Origin: Bacilli bacterium
GTDB lineage: Bacteria > Bacillota > Bacilli > Bacillales > Amphibacillaceae
Direction: 5' to 3'
NCBI GenBank assembly: GCA_012838505.1
Contig: DUPD01000104.1
Coordinates: 1-48,210 of the forward strand
DNA length: 48,210 nucleotides
Part shown: positions 18,281 through 26,131 of the stretch, in pieces
Numbering within the stretch: position 1 is the stretch's first letter
Layout of the letters: the number at the start of each line of letters is the position of its first letter
The notes under the pieces: model-generated
Databases searched by the model: none
Told to the model about the DNA's origin: nothing
What the model saw: only the letters and a program-made list of their open reading frames with translations
Program-made: the position numbers and the translations under genes

Positions 18281-18584
18281 GTGATTGTAGCGACAGGTGG
18301 CGACTCCTTGAAAATAAAGAGCGATTTTCTGCGTGCGATGCGTCGCTGTCGAAGCCTTCCTTGTCCAGCGGGAAAAGATTGTGTCCGAAGATCCGCTAAG
18401 AAAATTAAGGAATGTTAGACTAAGAACGCCACGTCCATGTAGCAGATCTTTTGGTGGGACGAGTAACCACAAATCACTTCGATGGGACGAGTAACCGCAG
18501 TCCCAGTCCCAACGTCTAACTGACCCACATCCTGTGCGCCCGAGGCCGATCCCGCGGAAAGCGTCCACCTAGAGCGAAAATCAC
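18281..18584 (-). repeat. GC-rich structured intergenic repeat, long form (304 bp)
   Basis: The element is bounded by imperfect inverted ends, GTGATT (18281-18286) and AATCAC (18579-18584), and the similarity continues inward through AGGTGG/CCACCT. Read on the minus strand it has CGCTTTCCGCGGGA, then ACAGGATGTGGGTCA, then a 7-bp stem GTTAGAC/GTCTAAC (18514-18520 with 18414-18420). The stem encloses two copies of a 14-nt direct repeat, TGGGACGAGTAACC on the plus strand (18455-18468 and 18483-18496). TTCC and CCCGCTGGA come next. The base composition and GCGGAAAGCG-type words recall intergenic repeats I know from Bacillaceae genomes. The element at 23349-23470 shares the same block order. Confidence 0.8.
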
Positions 18585-18640
18585 GGGTGGTAACTCCCTC
18601 TATCTAAAAGTTTTGGTCAATATTTTCTTTAGATATTTAT

Positions 18641-18670
18641 AAACCCTTGTCTTTAGTTGGACAAGGGTTT
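18641..18670. terminator. Terminator-like hairpin after proS
   Basis: Arms AAACCCTTGTC (18641-18651) and GACAAGGGTTT (18660-18670) pair over 11 bp around an 8-nt loop, 5 nt after the proS stop. On the minus strand it is followed by TTTATAAAT (counting the stem end); on the plus strand by a better T-rich tail. It probably ends the uppS-cdsA-rasP-proS unit. Confidence 0.7.
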
Positions 18671-18674
18671 TTGT

Positions 18675-20372
18675 TTAGTTTAATACTTCATTTAAATAAT
18701 CAACAAGCTCAGTTTGATGACGCTCTTCTTGTTCATTGGTTTGACGAACTTTGAACTCAACAATACCCTCACTTGCTTTTTTACCCACAGTTACCCGATA
18801 CGGAATTCCAATTAAATCACTGTCAGCAAACTTTACTCCTGCTCGCTCATTGCGATCATCAAATAACACATCAAAGCCTGCATCAGTTAATTGCTGATAA
18901 ATTTCCTCTGCTAACTCTCTTTGCTCAGGTTTATTATTAAGAACGAGTAAGTGAACCTGATAAGGTGCAAGATGTGTTGGCCAGATAATTCCCTTATCAT
19001 CATGATATTGTTCAACAATTGCTGCTAAGGTACGGGAAACCCCAATTCCATAACAACCCATCGTCAACGTTTCGGCTTTACCTTGTTGATTCAAATAATT
19101 TGCAGACAATTTTTCCGCATAAAACTTACCCAGCTTAAATACTTGCCCAATTTCAATCCCCTTAGCAAACTTAATCACACCTTTGCCATCTGGGGATGGA
19201 TCACCCTCACTAACAAAACGTAAGTCCGCATATTCAATGTCATGTAAATCACGGGTTGGATTCACATTGATATAGTGAACACCTTCTTCGTTTGCACCAC
19301 ATGTTGCATTTGCCATCGATTTAACAGCATAATCACAAATCACTTTAATATCTTCTGCTACACCAATTGGTCCAATCGATCCAAACCCAACATTCATTAA
19401 TTCAAATGTTTTATCTTCATCAACTAATTCAACATCATTAGCGTGCAAATGATGTTTTAATTTAATTTCATTAACCTCATGATCACCTCGTGTTACAACG
19501 AGAACATATTGATCATCCGCTTTAAATAGCAATGATTTCATCCCTTGAGTGAGATCATGCTCTAAGAAATCAGCAACTTCTTGCATTGTTTTTTGATTAG
19601 GTGTATCAACCTTTGATAATTCTTTTTGATTCTCAGTTGAGAATTGATACGTATCAAGTACCTCTGCCATTTCTATATTAGCTGCATAATCCGACTCACT
19701 CGAATAAGCAATCGTATCTTCACCAATCTCAGCTAATGCCATAAACTCATGTGTATCCTTGCCACCCATCGCTCCTGCGTCGGCAATAACCGAACGGAAG
19801 TTCAATCCAAGTCGTTCAAAAATCCGTGTATATGCTTGATACATTTGCTGATAACTTTCATCCAAACTCTCATCAGAAGCATGAAATGAGTAGGCATCTT
19901 TCATAATAAACTCTCGGCCTCTTAATAAACCAAATCGAGGACGACGTTCATCACGATACTTTGTTTGAATTTGGTAAATAGTTAATGGCAGTTGCTTATA
20001 ACTTTTTACTTCATCACGAATTAAGCTCGTAGCTATTTCCTCATGTGTTGGACCAAGTACAAATTCACGGTTATGACGATCTTTTAGACGAATTAATTCA
20101 TCTCCCATCGCATCCCAACGCTCTGTTTCTTTCCATAAATCAGCCGATTGTAATGCCGGCATCAGCATTTCGTTCGCTCCAATTGCATCCATTTCCTCAC
20201 GAATAATCGCTTCGATTTTATCTAATACTTTTTTTCCTAGCGGTAAGAAGCTGTACACTCCGGAAAAGTTTTGTCTAATATATCCAGCTCTAAGAAGCCA
20301 CTTGTGGCTAGTTGCATCTGCATCAGCTGGTGTTTCTTTTAATGTCGGTATTAATGTTTTACTCTGTCTCAT
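18675..20372 (-). CDS. proS: Prolyl-tRNA synthetase (bacterial type)
   Basis: ProS charges tRNA-Pro. The 565-residue product is the long bacterial form of a class II synthetase. It has the N-terminal part of the catalytic domain with LGPTHEE and motif 2 ([19 protein letters not shown]), an inserted editing domain (about residues 230-390, with ATCGANEEG) and motif 3 ([11 protein letters not shown]). A C-terminal anticodon-binding domain ([13 protein letters not shown]) completes it. The ATG follows AAAAGGTGGATGAAAG. It is the last gene of the uppS-cdsA-rasP-proS cluster, 29 nt after rasP. I see no T-box leader upstream. Confidence 0.98.
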   Translation of the reverse strand: MRQSKTLIPTLKETPADADATSHKWLLRAGYIRQNFSGVYSFLPLGKKVLDKIEAIIREEMDAIGANEMLMPALQSADLWKETERWDAMGDELIRLKDRHNREFVLGPTHEEIATSLIRDEVKSYKQLPLTIYQIQTKYRDERRPRFGLLRGREFIMKDAYSFHASDESLDESYQQMYQAYTRIFERLGLNFRSVIADAGAMGGKDTHEFMALAEIGEDTIAYSSESDYAANIEMAEVLDTYQFSTENQKELSKVDTPNQKTMQEVADFLEHDLTQGMKSLLFKADDQYVLVVTRGDHEVNEIKLKHHLHANDVELVDEDKTFELMNVGFGSIGPIGVAEDIKVICDYAVKSMANATCGANEEGVHYINVNPTRDLHDIEYADLRFVSEGDPSPDGKGVIKFAKGIEIGQVFKLGKFYAEKLSANYLNQQGKAETLTMGCYGIGVSRTLAAIVEQYHDDKGIIWPTHLAPYQVHLLVLNNKPEQRELAEEIYQQLTDAGFDVLFDDRNERAGVKFADSDLIGIPYRVTVGKKASEGIVEFKVRQTNEQEERHQTELVDYLNEVLN

Positions 20373-20401
20373 CTTTCATCCACCTTTTATCTCATTTCAA
20401 A

Positions 20402-21658
20402 TTACATAAATAAACGTTGAATATCATTCCAAGTTACAATAATCATTAATAACATTAATAATGCAAAACCAATAAAATGAACGAGCCCTTCTTTTTCGGC
20501 TGAAATTGGTTTTCCTCGAACCGCCTCAATCCCGATAAATAATAAACGACCTCCATCAAGTGCCGGTAATGGTAATAAATTAATCACACCTAAATTCACA
20601 CTTAATGCCGCTGTCCAGTGAATAAACGTCCAAAAGCCACTCTGAACCATCTGATCCGTAGCACCGTAAATTGCGACAGGTCCACCTAACATATCTAGCG
20701 AGAATTGACCACTTACTAGCATTGCGACGTTAACAATGATTAACTTCGACCATTCATAGGTCTCTTTAAGGCTATATGGAATAGCTTTTAATGGTGATTT
20801 GTCAATGGATTGCATGACACCAATTTGACCATATACGGTATCTTGATTTTCTATCGCTTGTGGTGTAACAGCTATTTCAAGTTCTTGACCAGAACGCTCA
20901 ACTTGCATAAAGAGTTCTTGGTCTGGATTATCCCTGACTGACGTCTGAAATTCAATCCATTTAGAAATAGGTTCACCATTAATCGCAAGAATTTCATCAC
21001 CCGCTTCAAGGCCTGCAACTTCAGCAGGTCCATCTGGCATGATTTCACCTAATCGTGCTTCTTCTGAGGGGATCCCTTGCAATGAACCCATCACAAAAAA
21101 CAGTAGTGCAGTCAAAACAAAGTTCATTAGTGGTCCAGCAAAAAGCTGCATTGCGCGTTGACGCTTCGTTTTCGATGCAAACTGCCGATTATATGGAGCA
21201 ATTTGAGTAGCAACTTCATCCATAATATAATCAGCATTATCAGCCACTGAATAAGTGACTAATTCATCTTCACCAACTAAACTACCAGTAATAATCAGTT
21301 CATGATCAAGATCTGATCGTTCAACTTCAATTACCTGTGCTTCTGGATACTTTGCTTTGTTATTGATAATGATTTGACTGATTTTTTTCTCTTGATTAAA
21401 AATTAAACCAATATGTTGGCCCGGTTTTAAGTCAATGATTTCAGGGTCTTCACCTGCAACCCTAACGTAGCCGCCCATAGGTAGAATTCGAATGGTATAT
21501 AACGTTTCGGCTTTTTTAATCGAAAAAATTTTTGGTCCAAAACCAATCGCAAACTCTCTAACGAGCATGCCAGCTTTTTTAGCAAAAATAAAATGACCAA
21601 ACTCATGAACAAAAACAAGCAATCCAAACATGAGGATAAATGCTATTATGGTATTCAC
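20402..21658 (-). CDS. rasP: Site-2 intramembrane metalloprotease RasP/RseP
   Basis: RasP is a membrane zinc protease that cleaves anti-sigma factors such as RsiW, FtsL and signal-peptide remnants inside the membrane. The 418-residue product has the zinc motif HEFGH at residues 18-22 in the first membrane segment. A central PDZ domain (about residues 190-270, with PAEVAGLEAGDEILAING) follows, and the second metal-ligand motif (NLLPLPALDGGR) is in a late membrane segment. The start is a GTG at 21656-21658 with GAGGAGTGAG. It follows cdsA by only 19 nt; in B. subtilis the isoprenoid gene dxr lies in this junction, and here it is absent. Confidence 0.97.
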   Translation of the reverse strand: MNTIIAFILMFGLLVFVHEFGHFIFAKKAGMLVREFAIGFGPKIFSIKKAETLYTIRILPMGGYVRVAGEDPEIIDLKPGQHIGLIFNQEKKISQIIINNKAKYPEAQVIEVERSDLDHELIITGSLVGEDELVTYSVADNADYIMDEVATQIAPYNRQFASKTKRQRAMQLFAGPLMNFVLTALLFFVMGSLQGIPSEEARLGEIMPDGPAEVAGLEAGDEILAINGEPISKWIEFQTSVRDNPDQELFMQVERSGQELEIAVTPQAIENQDTVYGQIGVMQSIDKSPLKAIPYSLKETYEWSKLIIVNVAMLVSGQFSLDMLGGPVAIYGATDQMVQSGFWTFIHWTAALSVNLGVINLLPLPALDGGRLLFIGIEAVRGKPISAEKEGLVHFIGFALLMLLMIIVTWNDIQRLFM

Positions 21659-21677
21659 TTAAATCTCACTCCTCTTA

Positions 21678-22469
21678 TTATCCGATAAACTGAATAAAGT
21701 TTAAAAATGGAAAAACAAATAACCAACTATCAAAACGATCAAGAATACCACCATGACCAGGTAATAGATGACCTGAATCTTTGACGTTATAATGGCGCTT
21801 CAGTCCAGATTCAACCAAATCACCAGTCTGTCCAATTAAACTAGCGAAAAATGAAACGACAATCACAACGATCATTGAATCATGAACCGGAAATATAAAA
21901 TTGAAGATTGTTCCTGCAACTATTGCCATAATCGCACCACCAATTGCCCCTTCAATCGTCTTTTTCGGACTGATTTCTGGAAGTAATTTATGTTTTCCAA
22001 ATAAATTACCTGAAAAATAAGCGCCACTGTCAGTAATTAGAATAACTACTATAGCATAAAATACATACTCTAAACCAAATGCACGACTAACAACAAAGTA
22101 ATGGAAACCTAAACCAATATAAATTGTTCCTAAAATTAAAAATCCTGCATCATCAAAAGTAAACTTATTTTTCAATAGAACAGTATATGACAATATTGCT
22201 ATAGAAATTATCAACAGCAAATTGATTTTGTTCATAGCACTCGGTAGCATATCTCCAATAAATGCGTCGGGTAACAATAGTATCCACAAAAGTAACATCG
22301 CTAAACAGACTGGAATCTTATAATCCGTTAGGTTACGCATTCTTAAAAGTTCAAATAATCCAATGGAAGCTATTAATAACATGACAATCGAAAGCGGCCA
22401 CCCTCCGTAAATAACAAAAGGGAAAAAAAGTGCACTAGCAATGACTGCGGTTATTGTTCTTTTTAACAT
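21678..22469 (-). CDS. cdsA: Phosphatidate cytidylyltransferase
   Basis: CdsA makes CDP-diacylglycerol from phosphatidate and CTP, the precursor of the main membrane phospholipids. The 263-residue protein is highly hydrophobic with about seven to eight predicted membrane segments. It carries the C-terminal signature as SLIGQTGDLVESGLKRHYNVKDSG and LPGHGGILDRFDS. The ATG follows AGTAGGTG. It sits between uppS and rasP, 21 nt after uppS, in the conserved envelope-biogenesis cluster. Confidence 0.97.
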   Translation of the reverse strand: MLKRTITAVIASALFFPFVIYGGWPLSIVMLLIASIGLFELLRMRNLTDYKIPVCLAMLLLWILLLPDAFIGDMLPSAMNKINLLLIISIAILSYTVLLKNKFTFDDAGFLILGTIYIGLGFHYFVVSRAFGLEYVFYAIVVILITDSGAYFSGNLFGKHKLLPEISPKKTIEGAIGGAIMAIVAGTIFNFIFPVHDSMIVVIVVSFFASLIGQTGDLVESGLKRHYNVKDSGHLLPGHGGILDRFDSWLFVFPFLNFIQFIG

Positions 22470-22490
22470 CGGTATACACCTACTCTTTTT

Positions 22491-23258
22491 CTATTCTAAA
22501 CCACCATATCTTCTTTTTCGTTGCTGATAGGCTAGTAAAGCTTGTTTAAATTCATGCTCAGAAAATGCCGGCCAATAAGCATCGGTAAACCAAAATTCTG
22601 TATAGGCAAGTTGCCAGAGTAAAAAATTACTTAATCTAATTTCACCACTTGTACGAATTAATAAATCAGGTTCAGGTAAATGCGATGTATATAGACGCTG
22701 ATTAATTGTTTGTTCGTCAATTTGATCGGGCGTTAATTTATTTAAGCGTATATCCTCAGCAATCGATTTTACGACGTCAACCATTTCTAAACGACTGCCA
22801 TAATTCATCGCAATATTGAGGATGAGTCCGGTATTATGCTTTGTTTTTTCAAGCGCGTTGTTGATCGCTTTTTGAGTTGATTTAGGTAATCTTTCAAGAT
22901 GACCAATCACTTCTATTTTAACATTTTCTTTAATCAAGTCTGGTAAATAGACACTTAAAAATTCTTGAGGGAGTTTCATTAAAAAATTAACCTCTTGTTC
23001 GGGTCTTTTCCAGTTTTCAGTCGAAAAAGCATACAATGTTAAAACCTTTACCTCGTATGTATTCGCGACTTCAACAATCTGTTTAACATTATCCATTCCT
23101 TGCTTATGACCTGTGATTCTCGGTAGTCCACGCTGTTTGGCCCATCGTCCATTACCGTCCATAATGATTGCCACGTGATCTGGAATAACAGTGATTTGAG
23201 TATCTTTTTCAGTTGTCGTTTTATTTTTATTTATAAAAGGCCAATAGTTAAATGCCAT
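22491..23258 (-). CDS. uppS: Undecaprenyl diphosphate synthase (cis-prenyltransferase)
   Basis: UppS extends farnesyl diphosphate with isopentenyl diphosphate to the C55 lipid carrier needed for peptidoglycan and teichoic acid synthesis. The product of about 255 residues has the substrate loop IIMDGNGRWAKQRGLPR, FSTENWKRP in the middle and PEPDLLIRTSGEIRLSNFLL near the end, all diagnostic. The open frame extends 23 codons upstream, but the ATG at 23256-23258 (MAFNYWPF) is the one with ATGGAGGAAA at good spacing. Its promoter (23583-23611) appears to be separated from the gene by a structured repeat. Confidence 0.97.
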   Translation of the reverse strand: MAFNYWPFINKNKTTTEKDTQITVIPDHVAIIMDGNGRWAKQRGLPRITGHKQGMDNVKQIVEVANTYEVKVLTLYAFSTENWKRPEQEVNFLMKLPQEFLSVYLPDLIKENVKIEVIGHLERLPKSTQKAINNALEKTKHNTGLILNIAMNYGSRLEMVDVVKSIAEDIRLNKLTPDQIDEQTINQRLYTSHLPEPDLLIRTSGEIRLSNFLLWQLAYTEFWFTDAYWPAFSEHEFKQALLAYQQRKRRYGGLE

Positions 23259-23306
23259 CTTTTTTTCCTCCATTACTAAACAATGATCAACGATAACCAT
23301 CATGCA

Positions 23307-23325
23307 GATAAAGTTAATCTTTATC
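23307..23325. repeat. Small perfect dyad 50 nt before uppS
   Basis: GATAAAG (23307-23313) and CTTTATC (23319-23325) are perfect inverted arms around a 5-nt AT centre. It could be a weak hairpin in the leader or a binding site. No family is recognised. Confidence 0.4.
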
Positions 23326-23348
23326 ATTAATTATTCATATGAGAGGTC

Positions 23349-23470
23349 GTCATCTGAAGACACTTCGCGTTCGGGACTACAGGATGTAGGTCATGCAGGC
23401 GTTGTCACACGGCGTGACGGTTCTAGCCTGCCTTCCGATTCCCGCTGGAGTCTTCGTATCTTCAGATGAC
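23349..23470 (+). repeat. GC-rich structured intergenic repeat, short form (122 bp)
   Basis: Perfect 12-bp terminal inverted repeats GTCATCTGAAGA (23349-23360) and TCTTCAGATGAC (23459-23470) enclose nested stems. One is GCAGGC/GCCTGC (23395-23400 with 23426-23431), and inside it is GTCAC/GTGAC (23404-23408 with 23414-23418). The element is much more GC-rich than its surroundings. It shares ACAGGATGTnGGTCA, a TTCT-AG-stem-TTCC segment and CCCGCTGGA with the element at 18281-18584, in the opposite orientation. It lies between the predicted uppS promoter and uppS, so it would be transcribed as part of the leader. Confidence 0.85.
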
Positions 23471-23582
23471 TATACATTATTTCCGTTCACCTTTTAAGTG
23501 AGTGTGCACATATAAATGAAAGTCATTTAGTTATGCATTACTACTTAAGTTGTGATAGATCATGAATAATTCAAGTTAATAT

Positions 23583-23611
23583 ACTTTATCGCAAGTTACC
23601 TTTTTTATCAA
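23583..23611 (-). promoter_or_regulatory. Predicted sigma-A promoter of uppS-cdsA-rasP-proS
   Basis: The minus strand has TTGATA (23606-23611), a 17-nt spacer and TAAAGT (23583-23588). It lies after the frr terminator and would give a leader of about 320 nt that includes the repeat at 23349-23470. Confidence 0.55.
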
Positions 23612-23678
23612 ATTGATCGGTTCGTACCCTGTTTCAGTTTATCATGGAATGGCTTGAGAATCACTAGTAATCTTTAAT

Positions 23679-23721
23679 AAAAAGAAAAAGGTGTAACAAA
23701 AGAACTCGCTTTTGCAACACC
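23679..23721 (-). terminator. Intrinsic terminator after frr
   Basis: Minus-strand arms GGTGTTGCAAAAG (23709-23721) and CTTTTGTTACACC (23690-23702) pair over 13 positions with one mismatch and one G-U pair around a 6-nt loop. A TTTTTCTTTTT tail follows. Confidence 0.85.
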
Positions 23722-23741
23722 CCTCACTCTTTTAATCGAGA

Positions 23742-24299
23742 TTATACTTCCATAATTTCTGCTTCTTTTTCTTCCACTAGTGAGTCAATCTGACCGATAA
23801 ATTTATCAGTTTCTGCTTGAACATCATTTTGATACTGACGTAATTCATCTTCTGTAATTTCGCTATCTTTTTCATTTTTCTTTAATTGGTCATTTGCATC
23901 TCTTCTAATATTACGAACTTGAACTTTTGATTCCTCAGCAAATTTACCAACAACTTTAACGAGTTCCTTACGGCGCTCTTCAGTTAATGGTGGAATAACA
24001 ATTCGAACAATATTTCCATCACTTGATGGTGCTAATCCAAGGTCAGCTTTTTGAATCCCTTTTTCAATATCACCAATCGATGATTTATCAAATGGTGTGA
24101 CAAGGATCATTCTTGCCTCAGGTGCCGTGATCGTTGCTAATTGATTTAATGGCGTCGTTGCACCATAATAATCAACCATAACACTATTTAAAATCGCTGG
24201 GTTTGCACGACCTGCTCGGACAGTCGCTAAATTTTTTTGAAAAGATTGAATGGCTTGATCCATTTTTTGTTGAATATCTTTAATAATTGCTTCTGACAT
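23742..24299 (-). CDS. frr: Ribosome recycling factor
   Basis: RRF splits post-termination ribosomes together with EF-G. The 185-residue product has the usual length. It carries LATVRAGRANPAILNSVMVDYYG near residue 25, PPLTEERRKELVK near 104 and VRNIRRDAND near 130, which are the family's hallmarks. The ATG follows a GGGGAAA site. It starts 2 nt after the pyrH stop and closes the pyrH-frr unit, with a clear terminator downstream. Confidence 0.98.
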   Translation of the reverse strand: MSEAIIKDIQQKMDQAIQSFQKNLATVRAGRANPAILNSVMVDYYGATTPLNQLATITAPEARMILVTPFDKSSIGDIEKGIQKADLGLAPSSDGNIVRIVIPPLTEERRKELVKVVGKFAEESKVQVRNIRRDANDQLKKNEKDSEITEDELRQYQNDVQAETDKFIGQIDSLVEEKEAEIMEV

Positions 24300-24301
24300 G
24301 T

Positions 24302-25024
24302 TTATTTCCCCTTTACAATAGTTCCGATTTTTTCACCGAGAACTGCTCTTTTAATATTGCCTTCTTTGCCAATTGAAAAGACTAATAGAGGTAATTCGTT
24401 ATCCATACATAATGATGATGCCGTTGAGTCCATCACACCTAATTCTTCATTGAGCATCTGCATATAAGTGAGTTCTTCGTATTTTGTTGCATTTGGATCG
24501 ATTTTTGGGTCTGCTGTATAGACACCATCGACATTATTTTTAGCCATTAAAATCACTTCAGCATCAATTTCAGCAGCGCGTAGTGCAGCAGTTGTATCTG
24601 TAGAAAAATAAGGGTTTCCTGTACCTGCCGCAAAGATGACGACACGCTTTTTCTCAAGATGACGCATTGCCCGTCTTCTAATATAAGGTTCAGCAACTTG
24701 TCTCATTTCAATCGATGTTTGGACACGGGTTTCAACGCCAATATTTTCTAAGCTATCTTGAAGTGCTAATGAGTTCATAATCGTCGCAAGCATTCCCATA
24801 TAATCTGCATTTGCTCGATCCATCCCCATTTCACTTCCTACTTTACCACGCCAAATGTTGCCACCACCTACAACGATTGCCGTCTCTACACCAAGTTCTA
24901 CAACTTCTTTCACCTGTTGGGCAATTGAACGAATAATTTTTGGTTCGAGTCCGTAGCCGAGTTCACCACTCAATGCTTCGCCACTTAATTTAAGTACAAT
25001 TCTTTTATAGTGTGCTTTCGTCAT
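24302..25024 (-). CDS. pyrH: UMP kinase
   Basis: UMP kinase phosphorylates UMP to UDP and is a hexameric amino acid kinase-fold enzyme unlike eukaryotic UMP kinases. The 240-residue product has [13 protein letters not shown] at the N-terminus, [11 protein letters not shown] near residue 54 and [11 protein letters not shown] near residue 133, followed by [14 protein letters not shown] chose the ATG at 25022-25024, which follows TGGAGG; the longer frame would start inside that site. It has its own promoter (25055-25083) after the tsf terminator and is followed closely by frr. Confidence 0.98.
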   Translation of the reverse strand: MTKAHYKRIVLKLSGEALSGELGYGLEPKIIRSIAQQVKEVVELGVETAIVVGGGNIWRGKVGSEMGMDRANADYMGMLATIMNSLALQDSLENIGVETRVQTSIEMRQVAEPYIRRRAMRHLEKKRVVIFAAGTGNPYFSTDTTAALRAAEIDAEVILMAKNNVDGVYTADPKIDPNATKYEELTYMQMLNEELGVMDSTASSLCMDNELPLLVFSIGKEGNIKRAVLGEKIGTIVKGK

Positions 25025-25054
25025 GTTAACCTCCATTATGTAGATTTTAATTAT

Positions 25055-25083
25055 ATTTTACACTAAGCGCTCCAAGGAAACAA
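25055..25083 (-). promoter_or_regulatory. Predicted sigma-A promoter of pyrH
   Basis: The minus strand has TTGTTT (25078-25083), a 17-nt spacer and TAAAAT (25055-25060), 30 nt upstream of the pyrH start and after the tsf terminator. Confidence 0.6.
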
Positions 25084-25115
25084 TTGATTCATCATAATCT
25101 AGAAGAGTAAAATAC

Positions 25116-25149
25116 TCAAAGAAAAGGGAACACGAAGAAGTGCTCCCTT
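25116..25149 (-). terminator. Intrinsic terminator after tsf
   Basis: Minus-strand arms AAGGGAGCAC (25140-25149) and GTGTTCCCTT (25124-25133) pair over 10 bp with one G-U pair around a 6-nt loop, followed by TTCTTTG. It lies 13 nt after the tsf stop. Confidence 0.85.
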
Positions 25150-25162
25150 AATTAACCTTGAA

Positions 25163-26047
25163 TTAATTCTTCATTTGACTACGTACTTCTTCTGCAAAGT
25201 TTTCTTCACGCTTTTCAATACCTTCTCCAACTTGATAACGTGTAAATGCATTAATTGTAGCACCTTTGTCTGCAACTAACTTTTTCACTTTAACATCTGG
25301 ATCTTTAACAAAGCTTTGCTCTAATAAGCTAATGTCTTCAAAGAACTTGCCTAAACGACCTTCAACCATTTTTTCAACAATCTTTTCTGGTTTACCTTCA
25401 TTTAATGCTTGTTGTGTTAATACTTCTCTTTCTCTTGCAATTAAATCAGCATCAACATCGTCACGTGAAACGAATTGTGGGTTAACAGCAGCAATATGCA
25501 TTGCAATGTCTTTTGCAAATTCTTCGTCTGTTGTACCTTCTAAGACTACTAATGCACCAATTGTACCATTTAAGTGAATGTATGCACCAAAAGCATCTGC
25601 ATCCGTTTTATCTGCAACGACAAAACGTCGAAGACTAATTTTTTCACCGATTGTCGCCACTGTTTTATTAATGTATGTTTCAATCGTATCACCATCGCCG
25701 TGTAGTGGCTGTTGTAAGGCTTCTTCAATGTTTGCTGGTTTTTGCGATAGCAAGTGCTTAGCTAGGTCATGTACAAGTGCTTTAAATTGATCATTTTTAG
25801 TGACAAAGTCTGTTTCACAGTTAATTTCTAATAAAACAGCTGTATTACCATCAATTAAAGTGTAAGCTGTTCCTTCTGCTGCAATACGATCTGCTTTTTT
25901 AGCTGCACTTGAGATGCCTTTTTCACGTAAGAAATCAATTGCTTTTTCCATATCACCATCTGTTTCCTGTAAAGCTTTCTTACAGTCCATCATTCCCGCA
26001 CCAGTTTTTTCACGTAACTCTTTTACCATAGCTGCTGTAATTTTCAT
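25163..26047 (-). CDS. tsf: Elongation factor Ts
   Basis: EF-Ts is the guanine nucleotide exchange factor of EF-Tu. The 294-residue product starts [20 protein letters not shown] with the N-terminal UBA-like domain and the signature [19 protein letters not shown]. It continues with [13 protein letters not shown] and the C-terminal half ([18 protein letters not shown]). The length matches the B. subtilis protein (293). The ATG follows AAGGAGGAAATATAG. The gene lies downstream of rpsB across a strong hairpin, so its level may be set by readthrough. Confidence 0.98.
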   Translation of the reverse strand: MKITAAMVKELREKTGAGMMDCKKALQETDGDMEKAIDFLREKGISSAAKKADRIAAEGTAYTLIDGNTAVLLEINCETDFVTKNDQFKALVHDLAKHLLSQKPANIEEALQQPLHGDGDTIETYINKTVATIGEKISLRRFVVADKTDADAFGAYIHLNGTIGALVVLEGTTDEEFAKDIAMHIAAVNPQFVSRDDVDADLIAREREVLTQQALNEGKPEKIVEKMVEGRLGKFFEDISLLEQSFVKDPDVKVKKLVADKGATINAFTRYQVGEGIEKREENFAEEVRSQMKN

Positions 26048-26085
26048 CTATATTTCCTCCTTATAATTGTTAAGCGTTCATTTCT

Positions 26086-26125
26086 AAAAAAAGGTGATAA
26101 AAGGTTCCCCCCTTATCACCTTTTT
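26086..26125 (-). terminator. Strong hairpin with T-run between rpsB and tsf
   Basis: Minus-strand arms AAAAAGGTGATAA (26113-26125) and TTATCACCTTTTT (26088-26100) form a perfect 13-bp stem with a 12-nt loop; the T-run continues to 26086. No promoter is evident between it and tsf, so it likely acts as a partial terminator that lowers tsf relative to rpsB. Confidence 0.85.
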
Positions 26126-26131
26126 AATTTG

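Larger units (their letters stand above)
18207..18640. other. polC-proS intergenic region
   Basis: This 434-nt gap holds the probable polC promoter (18230-18257) and a 304-bp GC-rich repeat element (18281-18584). The rest is AT-rich sequence without recognisable signals. An open frame on the minus strand at 18278-18568 lies entirely within the repeat and is not credible as a gene. Confidence 0.8.
23259..23678 (-). other. frr-uppS intergenic region, uppS leader
   Basis: This 420-nt gap holds a predicted promoter (23583-23611), a GC-rich repeat (23349-23470) and a small dyad just before uppS (23307-23325, GATAAAG/CTTTATC). Nothing else recognisable is present and no credible ORF exists. Confidence 0.75.

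Noticed and set aside
18278-18568. 96-codon open frame on the minus strand between polC and proS
   Set aside because: It lies wholly within the GC-rich repeat element, has an odd composition rich in serine, arginine and glycine, and no ribosome binding site or family resemblance.
20373-20401. Possible T-box leader for proS
   Set aside because: Only 29 nt separate rasP and proS, far too short for a T-box.
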